Shown in pieces: positions 44,819 to 52,890 of a stretch of DNA of 64,000 nucleotides (position 1 is its first letter; each line of letters starts with the position of its first letter). The notes below the pieces were generated by a model, which was not told the DNA's origin, did not search any database, and was given only the letters and a program-made list of their open reading frames with translations. This DNA comes from Nostoc sp. MG11 (lineage in GTDB: Bacteria; Cyanobacteriota; Cyanobacteriia; Cyanobacteriales; Nostocaceae), in the NCBI RefSeq assembly GCF_014904695.1, contig NZ_JACXXN010000015.1, positions 86,205 through 150,204 of the forward strand, given 5' to 3'. Position numbers and translations under genes: made by a program.

Positions 44819-45835
44819 ATGACTATTTTACTTATTACTCACAGCGAAGATAACGAAAGTATTTCTCTAGTTCTCCAGGCAATTGCAGATCAAGGTGGGA
44901 AAGCGTTTCGTTTTGACACAGACCGATTTCCTACAGAAGTGCAGTTAGATGTTTACTATAGTGAAGAATCTGAACGAGTGATTCTGAGTTGTGATGACCA
45001 GAAGCTAGATTTGAATGAGGTGTTTGCAGTTTGGTATCGACGGATTGCGATCGGGGCAAAAATTCCCAAAACGATGGATCGACAACTTCGACAAGCTTCA
45101 ATTCAGGAATCTCGCGTCACAATTCAGGGGATGATTGCTAGCATCAACGGGTTTCATCTTGACCATCAACCAAACATCCGCCGAGCAGAAAATAAACAAC
45201 TACAATTACAAGTGGCCCGGGAGGTTGGTTTAGATACCCCGCGCACCTTGACGACGAACAATCCACTTACAGTCAGGCGATTTGCTCAAGAGTGCGAGCA
45301 TGGCATGATTACAAAAATGCTCTCTTCCTTTGCTATCTACGATGAGGAAGGGCAAGAGAATGTTGTGTTCACGAATCCAGTAAAACCTGAAGATCTAGAC
45401 AACCTCGATGGATTGCGTTTCTGCCCGATGACCTTTCAGGAGAAAATCCCGAAAGCGCTAGAACTGCGGACAATTATTGTAGGTAAGCGTGTTTTCACCG
45501 CTGCGGTTGACTCCCAAGCTTTGCAGAAGGCTCACTATGACTGGCGGCGTCAGGGAGTTGCTTTACTCAACTCTTGGCAAGCCTACACCCTACCTCAAGA
45601 TGTGGAGGAGAAGTTACTTAAATTAATGGCTAACTTTGGCTTGAACTACGGGGCGATTGATATTATTTTGACGCCAGGCGATCGCTATATATTCCTTGAA
45701 GTTAACCCAGTGGGAGAGTTTTTCTGGCTGGAACGTTGCCCTGGCTTACCTATTTCTCAGGCAATAGCTGAACTTCTACTTGCTGAGTCTGAAGCTTGTA
45801 AAACTAGTAAATATGATATAGCAGGCAAATTATGA
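44819..45835 (+). CDS. mdnC: ATP-grasp peptide ligase, MdnC/MvdD type (lactone-forming)
   Basis: 338 residues. Very similar along its length to MdnC as remembered from Microcystis: start MTILLITHSEDNESISLVLQ, AFRFDTDRFPTEVQLDVY, AVWYRRI, GMIASINGFHLD, ITKMLSSFAIYDEEGQE, FCPMTFQEKIPKALELR and FLEVNPVGEFFWLE. The enzyme binds the precursor's PFFARFL helix and forms the two ester bonds, using ATP. No acetyltransferase (mdnD) or exporter (mdnE) gene follows; the next gene is convergent. The maturation protease and exporter must be encoded elsewhere. Confidence 0.94.
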   Translation: MTILLITHSEDNESISLVLQAIADQGGKAFRFDTDRFPTEVQLDVYYSEESERVILSCDDQKLDLNEVFAVWYRRIAIGAKIPKTMDRQLRQASIQESRVTIQGMIASINGFHLDHQPNIRRAENKQLQLQVAREVGLDTPRTLTTNNPLTVRRFAQECEHGMITKMLSSFAIYDEEGQENVVFTNPVKPEDLDNLDGLRFCPMTFQEKIPKALELRTIIVGKRVFTAAVDSQALQKAHYDWRRQGVALLNSWQAYTLPQDVEEKLLKLMANFGLNYGAIDIILTPGDRYIFLEVNPVGEFFWLERCPGLPISQAIAELLLAESEACKTSKYDIAGKL

Positions 45836-45941
45836 TCTGCATACGCTCTTAAGATAGATGAACTCCAAAAATAAGGATGATTAAATTTATCTGAGTCTTT
45901 CACTTCTGTTTACCAGGTTTGGTGTATCACCAAGCCTTTTT

Positions 45942-47303
45942 TCATTTCAAGTTAGTTAATATTTGCCTGCCTTCAGGGAGAAACTTCGGGTGAAAATATT
46001 GTCGGTATAACTGACAACTAAGCATAGCTTTGTTGTTATCTAACTTAATTAGCCCCATACTGCTTAACTTGTAAGCCAGAATTGGTTCTAATCGAACAGG
46101 TTCAGTAGCATTTATGACAGCATCAAGGGCGATCGCTAATTCTGGCTGTTCTTGTAAAGTTGCACAGTGACGTTGCAAGTGATGCTGATAAATTCCAGTA
46201 GATGTGGGGGCAGTTTCTAGTAACTCTGGGAAAGTTAGCTCACCCTGGTTGAGGTGGTAGAGTGCTATGTTAACTAGTGCCGGATGTCCTCCAACCATAT
46301 CTATTAATTGTTTGGCTTCTTGACCATCAGTCCAGTTAAGTCCATAACGCTGAGCTAACTGTTGCACCTGGTCTAGATTAAACCAGGTTAGCTGAACTGG
46401 TAGCCCCACATTGAAAGGAGACTGATGAAGTTGCAGGGGAACATAAATATCAGTCGAGTGAACTACAATGAGGCGCAGCTTTTGCCAAATGGGCAGTCTT
46501 TTGGCTTCTTCATACCATGAACGCAACAAGGGTAAAACTTCTTTTGCCACTTGCGGATGCTCAAACAATTGGTTCACCTCGTCCAATGCTAAAACAAGAG
46601 GAGTATCAATTTGTTCAAGCACATAGCTTCTCAAGTAGAGGCTGCAACTGACTTTACTGCCAATATCTTCATCCCAATAATCGTCTAGTTTTGGTTCGAG
46701 TCGAAGTTGCAGGGCGACGTTGGCACATAGCCAGCGCAGAAACCGATTTAGATCGCTCAAAATATTCTGGTCAATTTGCTCCAGGTTCAGGCTAACTGTG
46801 CGATAGCCCAGGCGATTGGCATGTTCTAGAATCCTCAACAACATTGAGGTTTTACCCATTTCTTTAGGGGCTTTAATCCGTACTAAGGCTCCTGGTTTAC
46901 TGATTTCTGTATAAGCCTGTCTCTCAACTGGAGAGTTTTCAATGTAAAAAGGGGAGTCAAGAGGCACTGAACCACTAGGAAAGCGAGGCGATGATATATC
47001 CTGCTTGATATCAAGGATGTTACCTACACTGCTTATTTGTGCAGCTGCATAAGACTCCAGTAGCGCCCGACAATTTTTCTTGGTGACACGCTCACCGATA
47101 ATTTCAGTAAGTCGTCGGCATAACTCTGGAGCGACGACATTAGTAAAGTAGCCAGGGCTATAGCCTTGTTCTTGAGCAATTTGGCTATAGGTATGATACT
47201 GCCATGTACCCCGCAAAATCAGAACTTCTGTGGCATTGAGGGGGCGATGTTGAATTTCAACCAGCTTGCGGTTAACAATATTAAGAACAGATTCGAGGTT
47301 CAT
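45942..47303 (-). CDS. AAA-like (AAA_35) ATPase with N-terminal vMAP-type HTH
   Basis: 453 residues. The N-terminal 90 residues (ATEVLILRGTWQYHTYSQIA, EQGYSPGYFTNVVAPELCRRL) form the helix-turn-helix domain seen in cyanobacterial vWA-MoxR-associated proteins. The ATPase region has a Walker A-like PKEMGKTSML (146-155), Walker B LVLALDEVNQLF (236-247), then a lid and a winged-helix-like C-terminus (VGGHPALVNIALYHL). Relatives are usually fused to, or encoded with, signalling or effector domains; none is fused here. Function unknown; a signalling or conflict role is likely. It is convergent with mdnC. Confidence 0.82.
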   Translation of the reverse strand: MNLESVLNIVNRKLVEIQHRPLNATEVLILRGTWQYHTYSQIAQEQGYSPGYFTNVVAPELCRRLTEIIGERVTKKNCRALLESYAAAQISSVGNILDIKQDISSPRFPSGSVPLDSPFYIENSPVERQAYTEISKPGALVRIKAPKEMGKTSMLLRILEHANRLGYRTVSLNLEQIDQNILSDLNRFLRWLCANVALQLRLEPKLDDYWDEDIGSKVSCSLYLRSYVLEQIDTPLVLALDEVNQLFEHPQVAKEVLPLLRSWYEEAKRLPIWQKLRLIVVHSTDIYVPLQLHQSPFNVGLPVQLTWFNLDQVQQLAQRYGLNWTDGQEAKQLIDMVGGHPALVNIALYHLNQGELTFPELLETAPTSTGIYQHHLQRHCATLQEQPELAIALDAVINATEPVRLEPILAYKLSSMGLIKLDNNKAMLSCQLYRQYFHPKFLPEGRQILTNLK

Positions 47304-47519
47304 GGAAGTTCTAGAGCCATCTTCTTAAGTGTGAATCGACTCGACCATAACCAAATAATATCAGGATAGTGTCAGTGTAATACCAAGACTTACTAACTAA
47401 CGCTGCGCGATCGCATGATTGTGTCTCTCTTTCTCCATCAGTTATCTGTATTCGCCTATGGATAGAGGCATGGCCCTATTACTACATAGAAACTAGATGT
47501 ATGATTGGGTCAAGTTTTA

Positions 47520-48587
47520 ATGAATTGGTATCCACTAAAGTTAACTACTAATATCCAAAAATACACTTTTGGAGAACGAGTTATTCCAGAACGTCTTGGA
47601 AAGCGCAGCTTACCTGCTGGGAGGATAGCTGAAACTTGGGAAGTGAGCGACTACAAAGACAAAAAAGGGACTGTGGTTAATGGCTCTTTGGCTGGTTGTA
47701 GCTTACATGAACTCACATTGGCTCATCCTCACGAACTCGTTGGTAAGGGCTGGCAGGGGCCACACTTCCCTTTACTATCCAAGTTTATTGATGCTTCTTA
47801 TATGCTGCCCGTACATCTTCACGCAGATGATGAAACGGCTCGGAAATTGCACAACGAACCAAATGGTAAAACTGAAGCTTGGCACATTCTTTCGGCAGCA
47901 CCAGGAGCAACAGTATTGGCAGGACTCAAGTCAGAATTTACACGAGAGCAGCTATTTGAAGCTTTTGTAGCCTGTGACTATGATTCTGTCTTGGTGCGTC
48001 ACTCAATTCAACCGGGAGATACTATCTACGTGCCGGCAGGTATAATTCACTCTTTCGGCCCAGATACACTTGTCTTTGAAATTCAACAAACCTCCAATTT
48101 GGCTCAATCTGTGATGCCGACGGATTTGTATGGAAATGAGTACAGCCAACAAGAGTGGTACGCCAATATTAATGCTGCCCTTGATGAGCTAAAAACCCAT
48201 TATCAACCTCGTCCGAACAGTGGGCTAAAGTTACAGTCGGGAGCTAATTCTCGGATTTTTGGCTGTGCTAGTCATTACTTTGCCCTTGAACATTGGATTT
48301 TAAATGAATCTTATTTAGAACCATCTCATCCTTGGCGTTGTCTAATTCTTTCCAATGTCGGCAATGTTGTGCAGCTAGAATTTAGCTCTGGTATCGAGCG
48401 GCTTGAGCAAGGGGAATCTTGCATTTTGCCAGCAGCTATTGGAGAGGTTCGTATTGTTCCAGAGCATCAAGCCAATCTAATAGCCTGTTACGTGCCAGAT
48501 TTGCAACGAGATGTAATCGAGCCACTCCAAGCAGCAGGATACGATAAACAGCAAATACAGAAGTTAGGTGAGGTTAACTCAATCTAA
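47520..48587 (+). CDS. manA: class I mannose-6-phosphate isomerase
   Basis: 355 residues from ATG 47520 (MNWYPLKLTTNIQKYTFGER); an upstream TTG would add five residues. A cupin fold with metal-site residues is visible: VHLHADDETARKLHNEPNGKTEAWHIL (His, His, Glu) and YVPAGIIHSFGPDTLVFEIQQTSN. It interconverts mannose-6-phosphate and fructose-6-phosphate, feeding GDP-mannose for polysaccharides. Length is normal for this short class. It stands alone between a divergent AAA-like gene and an FMN reductase. Confidence 0.88.
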   Translation: MNWYPLKLTTNIQKYTFGERVIPERLGKRSLPAGRIAETWEVSDYKDKKGTVVNGSLAGCSLHELTLAHPHELVGKGWQGPHFPLLSKFIDASYMLPVHLHADDETARKLHNEPNGKTEAWHILSAAPGATVLAGLKSEFTREQLFEAFVACDYDSVLVRHSIQPGDTIYVPAGIIHSFGPDTLVFEIQQTSNLAQSVMPTDLYGNEYSQQEWYANINAALDELKTHYQPRPNSGLKLQSGANSRIFGCASHYFALEHWILNESYLEPSHPWRCLILSNVGNVVQLEFSSGIERLEQGESCILPAAIGEVRIVPEHQANLIACYVPDLQRDVIEPLQAAGYDKQQIQKLGEVNSI

Positions 48588-48728
48588 TTCTAATTGTTTT
48601 TGATAATCTAAACGTAGATGTGTCGGGTACGCTGGTGCTTGTAAAGAAAATCTAAAAAAAGCAAGAGGCGATCGCAACAAGACTGGATAATGCACTTGAA
48701 TTGGCTAATCCATTAAACTGATATTTTT

Positions 48729-49307
48729 ATGGCATATACGCCCAAAATCTTAGCCTTCGCTGGTAGCACCCGCACTGATTCCTACAATAAAAAACTGGTA
48801 AAAATTGCGGCAGATGGTGCTAAGGCAGTTGGTGCGGAAGTAACTTATCTAGATCTGCGTGATTTACCCTTACCTCTTTTTGATGAGGATCTAGAAGCTC
48901 AAGAAGGACTACCTGCCAATGCTCGCACGTTTAAGGATTTGCTAATTTCTGATCAAGGGTTGCTAATTGCTTCACCTGAATATAATAGTTCACTGACAGG
49001 AGTTTTGAAGAATGCCATCGACTGGGCATCTCGTCCATCTCCTAACGAACCCCCGTTAGCTGCTTTTGTAGACAAGGTTGCTGCGATTATGAGCGCTTCA
49101 CCAGGCGGTTTGGGTGGTCTACGGGGCTTGGTTCACTTACGGGCTATCTTAGGAAACATCAAAGTTTTGGTACTTCCTGACCAGGTTGCTGTACCCAAAG
49201 CTTACGAAGCTTTCAATGCCGATGGCACGTTAAAGGATTCCAAACAGCAGGAATCTATTGAGAAGTTAGGCGAGAGTGTAGCAAATATATTGCTGAAGCT
49301 CAACTAA
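48729..49307 (+). CDS. NADPH-dependent FMN reductase family protein
   Basis: 192 residues with a flavodoxin-like fold. The FMN phosphate loop is FAGSTRTDSYNKKL (10-23), and the conserved SPEYNSSLTGVLKNAIDWASRP (about 79-100) and SASPGGLGGLRGL are typical of azobenzene/chromate reductase-like quinone and FMN reductases. It likely reduces FMN or quinones with NAD(P)H in the cytoplasm. Substrate not predictable. It is convergent with rca. Confidence 0.9.
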   Translation: MAYTPKILAFAGSTRTDSYNKKLVKIAADGAKAVGAEVTYLDLRDLPLPLFDEDLEAQEGLPANARTFKDLLISDQGLLIASPEYNSSLTGVLKNAIDWASRPSPNEPPLAAFVDKVAAIMSASPGGLGGLRGLVHLRAILGNIKVLVLPDQVAVPKAYEAFNADGTLKDSKQQESIEKLGESVANILLKLN

Positions 49308-49335
49308 ATATCGTAAACATTGAAAATTTACACTT

Positions 49336-50607
49336 TTAGTTTTTACCATTCGGTCGTTGAATAATCGTCTCCAAAACCCGCCGCTTAGCTTTTGGATCAA
49401 TACCTACTAGGCGCACATACTCACCGCTATATTCTGCCAGAGATGATTCCAAATTTGAGATTGCATCCGACTCTGCATCGATGTGGCTGTTGACACAAGT
49501 TTGCCAAGAACCCATGCGGAAACGTCGTTCATCTACGTGTTCAATGCTAATTTTATAACCTTGAGCCAAAAGTTGCCTAATCTGTTCTTGAGTTTCTAGG
49601 CTTAAATGAGTATTCGATACATCCTTTTTCTGAAATCCATTGGTAGTTGTAGGTTGGGTTACGCCATTGGTTAACGGCTGACTAATTGGTGTCACTGCTG
49701 GCGGCGCAGCTTGATAATTTCTGCCTCTATTTAGTCGGTTGTACTCATCAACCAACTGGGAATTTTCTACTCGTTTTTGTTCACCAACCAGCAAGTTACC
49801 AGACTCGATTAAGTGAGACAGACTGAAATCTGGCTTTTTAAATTCTGGTGGCCCTTCCAGGCTATTAACCACACGCAAGGATACGCGCTCAAAACCTATT
49901 TTATGGACAAAGTTACGGATTTGTTCGTCATAAATGCGCGATCGCAAAGCGCTAAAAAAGTCAATTGATTGATTCACAAAGGTATCAACTAACTGTTCAA
50001 TTTCCCGGCGCGAAAGTCCATCTGGTTCAAAAATCCCTTCAACAATGCCCACTTTATCATCTCTATCAGGTTCCCAGTAAAATTTATCCATCCGTCCATC
50101 CCGAATTAATGGCGCGTAGAGGGTGGAAAAATCATTCCCTGTGACAATAATCGGTACACGATGTAAAGGCGTGGAATCGTAGCTTCCAGGTAACTGCACA
50201 TCTGTAGGATTATCGGCAATATTCATCAGTGTGGCATTCACCAACTGCGTGTTTACAGTATATTGAGTGCCTTCGTCAAAGCGTCCAGCACCCGCATCTA
50301 AATCGTTAATCATCAAAACACACATTTTTCCGCGCACTTTGATCAGTTCTGCTGTTTCGCGGTAACGCAGACGAATCAAGCGTGCTGGGTCTCCAGCATC
50401 AGGACTTTCCAACTCTCCGCCAGAGATGTGAGTCACCTCGATACCCATTTTCTCAAAGACCAACTCACATTGAAAGGACTTGCCTTCGCCTTTGCGTCCA
50501 TGAATCCCCAAAATTATGGGTACTCGAATACCAGGAAGTTTCAAGAAGTTTTTGGTGATGTGAACAGCAAGTTTGTCCAAAAAGCGGGGAGCAATGTAGT
50601 AACCCAT
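49336..50607 (-). CDS. rca: Rubisco activase with small-subunit-like C-terminal domain
   Basis: 423 residues. The AAA+ domain has Walker A GRKGEGKS (37-44), Walker B VLMINDLDAGAGRF, IIVTGNDFSTLYAPLIRDGRMDKFYWEP and the specificity helix region. After a linker (about 310-335) comes an SSU-like module (about 337-420: LSLETQEQIRQLLAQGYKIS, RFRMGSWQTC). This tail resembles RbcS and is found in Rca of many cyanobacteria, where it binds Rubisco and carboxysome proteins. The enzyme uses ATP to release inhibitory sugar phosphates from Rubisco. It lies about 9 kb from rbcS on the same strand, as in relatives. Confidence 0.95.
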   Translation of the reverse strand: MGYYIAPRFLDKLAVHITKNFLKLPGIRVPIILGIHGRKGEGKSFQCELVFEKMGIEVTHISGGELESPDAGDPARLIRLRYRETAELIKVRGKMCVLMINDLDAGAGRFDEGTQYTVNTQLVNATLMNIADNPTDVQLPGSYDSTPLHRVPIIVTGNDFSTLYAPLIRDGRMDKFYWEPDRDDKVGIVEGIFEPDGLSRREIEQLVDTFVNQSIDFFSALRSRIYDEQIRNFVHKIGFERVSLRVVNSLEGPPEFKKPDFSLSHLIESGNLLVGEQKRVENSQLVDEYNRLNRGRNYQAAPPAVTPISQPLTNGVTQPTTTNGFQKKDVSNTHLSLETQEQIRQLLAQGYKISIEHVDERRFRMGSWQTCVNSHIDAESDAISNLESSLAEYSGEYVRLVGIDPKAKRRVLETIIQRPNGKN

Positions 50608-50719
50608 GAGCCTGTCTTATAAATAGTTAGCACTTCTAAATATAATGTTAAGTTTTTCTGGGGACAGCGATCGCTCTTTCGTATTTTTATTTGGCAGATG
50701 CGATCGCACAATATAAGTA

Positions 50720-51106
50720 TTACCACAAGCGCCGAATTGGATATGCATTGAAAATTTTATCAGCACTGAGTATAGGTATATTTTCTGTTACCGCTTGTGC
50801 AATTAACAGTCTGTCAAATGGATCACGGTGATGCAGAGGTAGCGTTGCAACAACAGTAATGTGACTAATTGTGATATCAATTAAACTAAAATCGTTGAGG
50901 TTAAGTTGCTGTGTAATGAATATCTCAAATGGCTGACTAAAACTCAGTTTTCCTAAACTCTGCTTAATAGCTATTTCCCAAAGACTCGCTATACTTAGTA
51001 ATATTTGATTGTTTTCATTATTGATTAACTCTATTACTTGATTACTAAGTCTTGAATTGCCCGTCACATACCAAATAAAAGTATGTGTATCCAGCAGTAA
51101 GTTCAT
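50720..51106 (-). CDS. PIN-domain VapC-family toxin
   Basis: 128 residues. PIN-domain acidic residues are in place: LLDTHTFIWYV (Asp6), a conserved Glu in SIASLWEIAIKQSLGKL, and PLHHRDPFDRLLIAQA (two Asp near 95-98). Such toxins are RNases cutting tRNA or rRNA. The start overlaps the antitoxin stop by one base (TAATG), so translation is coupled. Complete and probably functional. Confidence 0.92.
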   Translation of the reverse strand: MNLLLDTHTFIWYVTGNSRLSNQVIELINNENNQILLSIASLWEIAIKQSLGKLSFSQPFEIFITQQLNLNDFSLIDITISHITVVATLPLHHRDPFDRLLIAQAVTENIPILSADKIFNAYPIRRLW

Positions 51107-51330
51107 TACATATAATCCTGAAAATCTTCTAAAGGTGCATCAAAGTCTTCAGATATTGTAATTAAACCCTTGGCGCTTCCAGGTTGACGACGGCGTTTAA
51201 CTGGCGAAACAGGAGTTAACTTCACCAAAGGTTGATTATCTTTGATGATGATAATTTCTTCGCCGTTGAGTGCTGCTTCAATTAAATCAGGCAAATGTTG
51301 AGATGCTTCAGCAAGAGTAATTTGCGGCAT
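51106..51330 (-). CDS. Phd/YefM-family antitoxin
   Basis: 74 residues from ATG 51330 (MPQITLAEASQHLPDLIEAAL); upstream in-frame starts give up to 12 extra residues but do not fit the family. The N-terminal DNA-binding fold contains NGEEIIIIKDNQPLVKLTPV. The tail (LITISEDFDAPLEDFQDY) is acidic and binds the toxin. It neutralises the PIN toxin and represses its own operon. Confidence 0.88.
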   Translation of the reverse strand: MPQITLAEASQHLPDLIEAALNGEEIIIIKDNQPLVKLTPVSPVKRRRQPGSAKGLITISEDFDAPLEDFQDYM

Positions 51331-51490
51331 AATTACCATTTGATAAATCGGCATTTTTAGCTTCAATCACTAACATATTGTTGAGGGTAACATCGAATTC
51401 AGCCAAGATATCGGCGCTATCGTAGGCTAATTCGGCATACTTACCAAAGGTATAGCTCTCGGATAGGTCGAGAATCCTTACTTTGCTCAT
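51308..51490 (-). CDS. small hypothetical protein, possibly truncated
   Basis: 60 residues, MSKVRILDLSESYTFGKYAE and on. The first half looks conserved and coding, the last part (NADLSNGNYAANYSC) seems random and overlaps the antitoxin start by 23 bp. It could be a truncated gene that now runs into the toxin-antitoxin module. Function unknown. Confidence 0.35.
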   Translation of the reverse strand: MSKVRILDLSESYTFGKYAELAYDSADILAEFDVTLNNMLVIEAKNADLSNGNYAANYSC

Positions 51491-51679
51491 GAGTTAGGCG
51501 ATCGCACCACAAAGTGAGAAATGGTCTTAATTAAGATTGTACTTCTGTCACAGAGGCGATCGCCCAAAAGTAGAAACACAAACCCCAGATGAATCCGCAG
51601 ATACCAGCTTCTCTATTATCAAGTTAAGTTATAACTCGCCTTTGTTTCAGTTATTATTCTCACTTATTTTTGTATGCTT

Positions 51680-51698
51680 AATAAATATAATTATCATT
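51680..51698 (+). promoter_or_regulatory. candidate Fur box upstream of the AraC gene
   Basis: AATAAATATAATTATCATT matches 13 of 19 positions of the classic Fur box GATAATGATAATCATTATC. It lies 20 bp before the AraC-type start codon. Iron control fits the genes downstream. The sequence is AT-rich, so chance matches are possible. Confidence 0.35.
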
Positions 51699-51717
51699 TA
51701 GTTCTAGCATACGGATA

Positions 51718-52713
51718 ATGACAGTCACAATCTCACAGCAAGCTTACTGGGAACTATGTGATGAAAATGTCAATAATCTAAGTATTGACCCTGGTGATGA
51801 TTTAGACATCATCCAGAAGTATCCTCAACAGTTAGGTCAAGGTTATTCACGCATCATCGAATTAAGACAGGGGTTGGAGTTAGCAATTAGCAAATACCAT
51901 CTCCACGATCATCTGATTACTCAAGCTCCTGAACGCGAACATCCTTTAGAGTATACGTTTTATCTATCTGGAGGTTACACAGATCAAATTAAACCTCTCA
52001 GTATTGGTACTGGAGAATACGGTTTTTATGGTAGTGGAATAGCACCAAAAGAACGTTGTGAATGGTTGGCAACAGAGCAATTATTTGAGATTAATGTTCA
52101 TATAGAACCGGAGATTTTTCGCTCATTTATCGGCGATAAATCTGGACAACTTCCACCAGAATTGCAGCATTTAGTTAGAAGCGATCGCACTTATTACACC
52201 AATTCTGGTAAAACAACGCCAGCAATGCAGATTATCTTGCAACAAATTCTACACTGTCCCTACCACGGCATCACCAAACAAATGTATTTGGAAGCGAAAG
52301 TTTTGGAACTAATGGCATTACTGGTGGAACAAGAGATAGAAGCACAAAAAGGCAAAAATCAGACTCATCCACTCAAGTCAGATGATTTACAACGAATTCA
52401 CCACGCCAGAGAAATTTTATTGCGAAACCTTGACAATCCTCCTTCGTTGGTAGAGTTATCACGCCAAGTCGGTTTGAATGAATGCACTCTCAAGCGAGGT
52501 TTTCGTCTCGTCTTTGGTACGACGGCTTTTCACTACTTACATAACTATCGCCTCGACAAAGCACGTCAACTATTGACGGTGGGAGATATGAATGTTGTAG
52601 AAGTATCGCGGATAGTAGGTTTTGCTAGCCGTAGTTATTTTGCAGCTGCTTTTAGAAAAAAATTTGGCATCAATCCCAAAGAATATCTTACTAATCGGAA
52701 AAATTCCCTCTAG
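51718..52713 (+). CDS. AraC-family transcriptional regulator (PchR-like)
   Basis: 331 residues. The C-terminal 100 residues contain two HTH motifs: PPSLVELSRQVGLNECTLKRGFRLVFGTTAFHYLHNYRLDKARQLL and the second VVEVSRIVGFASRSYFAAAFRKKFGINPKEYL. The N-terminal part (about 1-220) is the variable ligand-sensing region. Regulators of this type next to siderophore receptors act as activators responding to the siderophore. It is followed 177 bp later by the TonB-dependent receptor it probably controls. Confidence 0.9.
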   Translation: MTVTISQQAYWELCDENVNNLSIDPGDDLDIIQKYPQQLGQGYSRIIELRQGLELAISKYHLHDHLITQAPEREHPLEYTFYLSGGYTDQIKPLSIGTGEYGFYGSGIAPKERCEWLATEQLFEINVHIEPEIFRSFIGDKSGQLPPELQHLVRSDRTYYTNSGKTTPAMQIILQQILHCPYHGITKQMYLEAKVLELMALLVEQEIEAQKGKNQTHPLKSDDLQRIHHAREILLRNLDNPPSLVELSRQVGLNECTLKRGFRLVFGTTAFHYLHNYRLDKARQLLTVGDMNVVEVSRIVGFASRSYFAAAFRKKFGINPKEYLTNRKNSL

Positions 52714-52774
52714 CGTTCAAAAGATTCCCTCTAGCGACCATAAATAACTCCCGCAGCCTAAAGCATTCCTGTAA

Positions 52775-52793
52775 GCTTTTTGATAATTATTCT
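52775..52793 (+). promoter_or_regulatory. weak Fur-like site before the receptor gene
   Basis: CTTTTTGATAATTATTCTT contains a GATAAT hexamer and a partly matching ATTATT half (11 of 19 to the consensus). Position about 100 bp before the receptor start is reasonable. Low confidence. Confidence 0.25.
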
Positions 52794-52890
52794 TCAGTAG
52801 CAAGAAGTTTTCTGCTGAAGTCAATGCAGGGTGCGAGCTTCGTTTTTATTGAGAAATTGGCTTAATTTACTGATTCTGGTGTGTGGAGTT

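Noticed and set aside
46690..46720. tRNA-like GGTTCGAGTC sequence
   Set aside because: It lies within the AAA-like ATPase coding region and has no cloverleaf around it.
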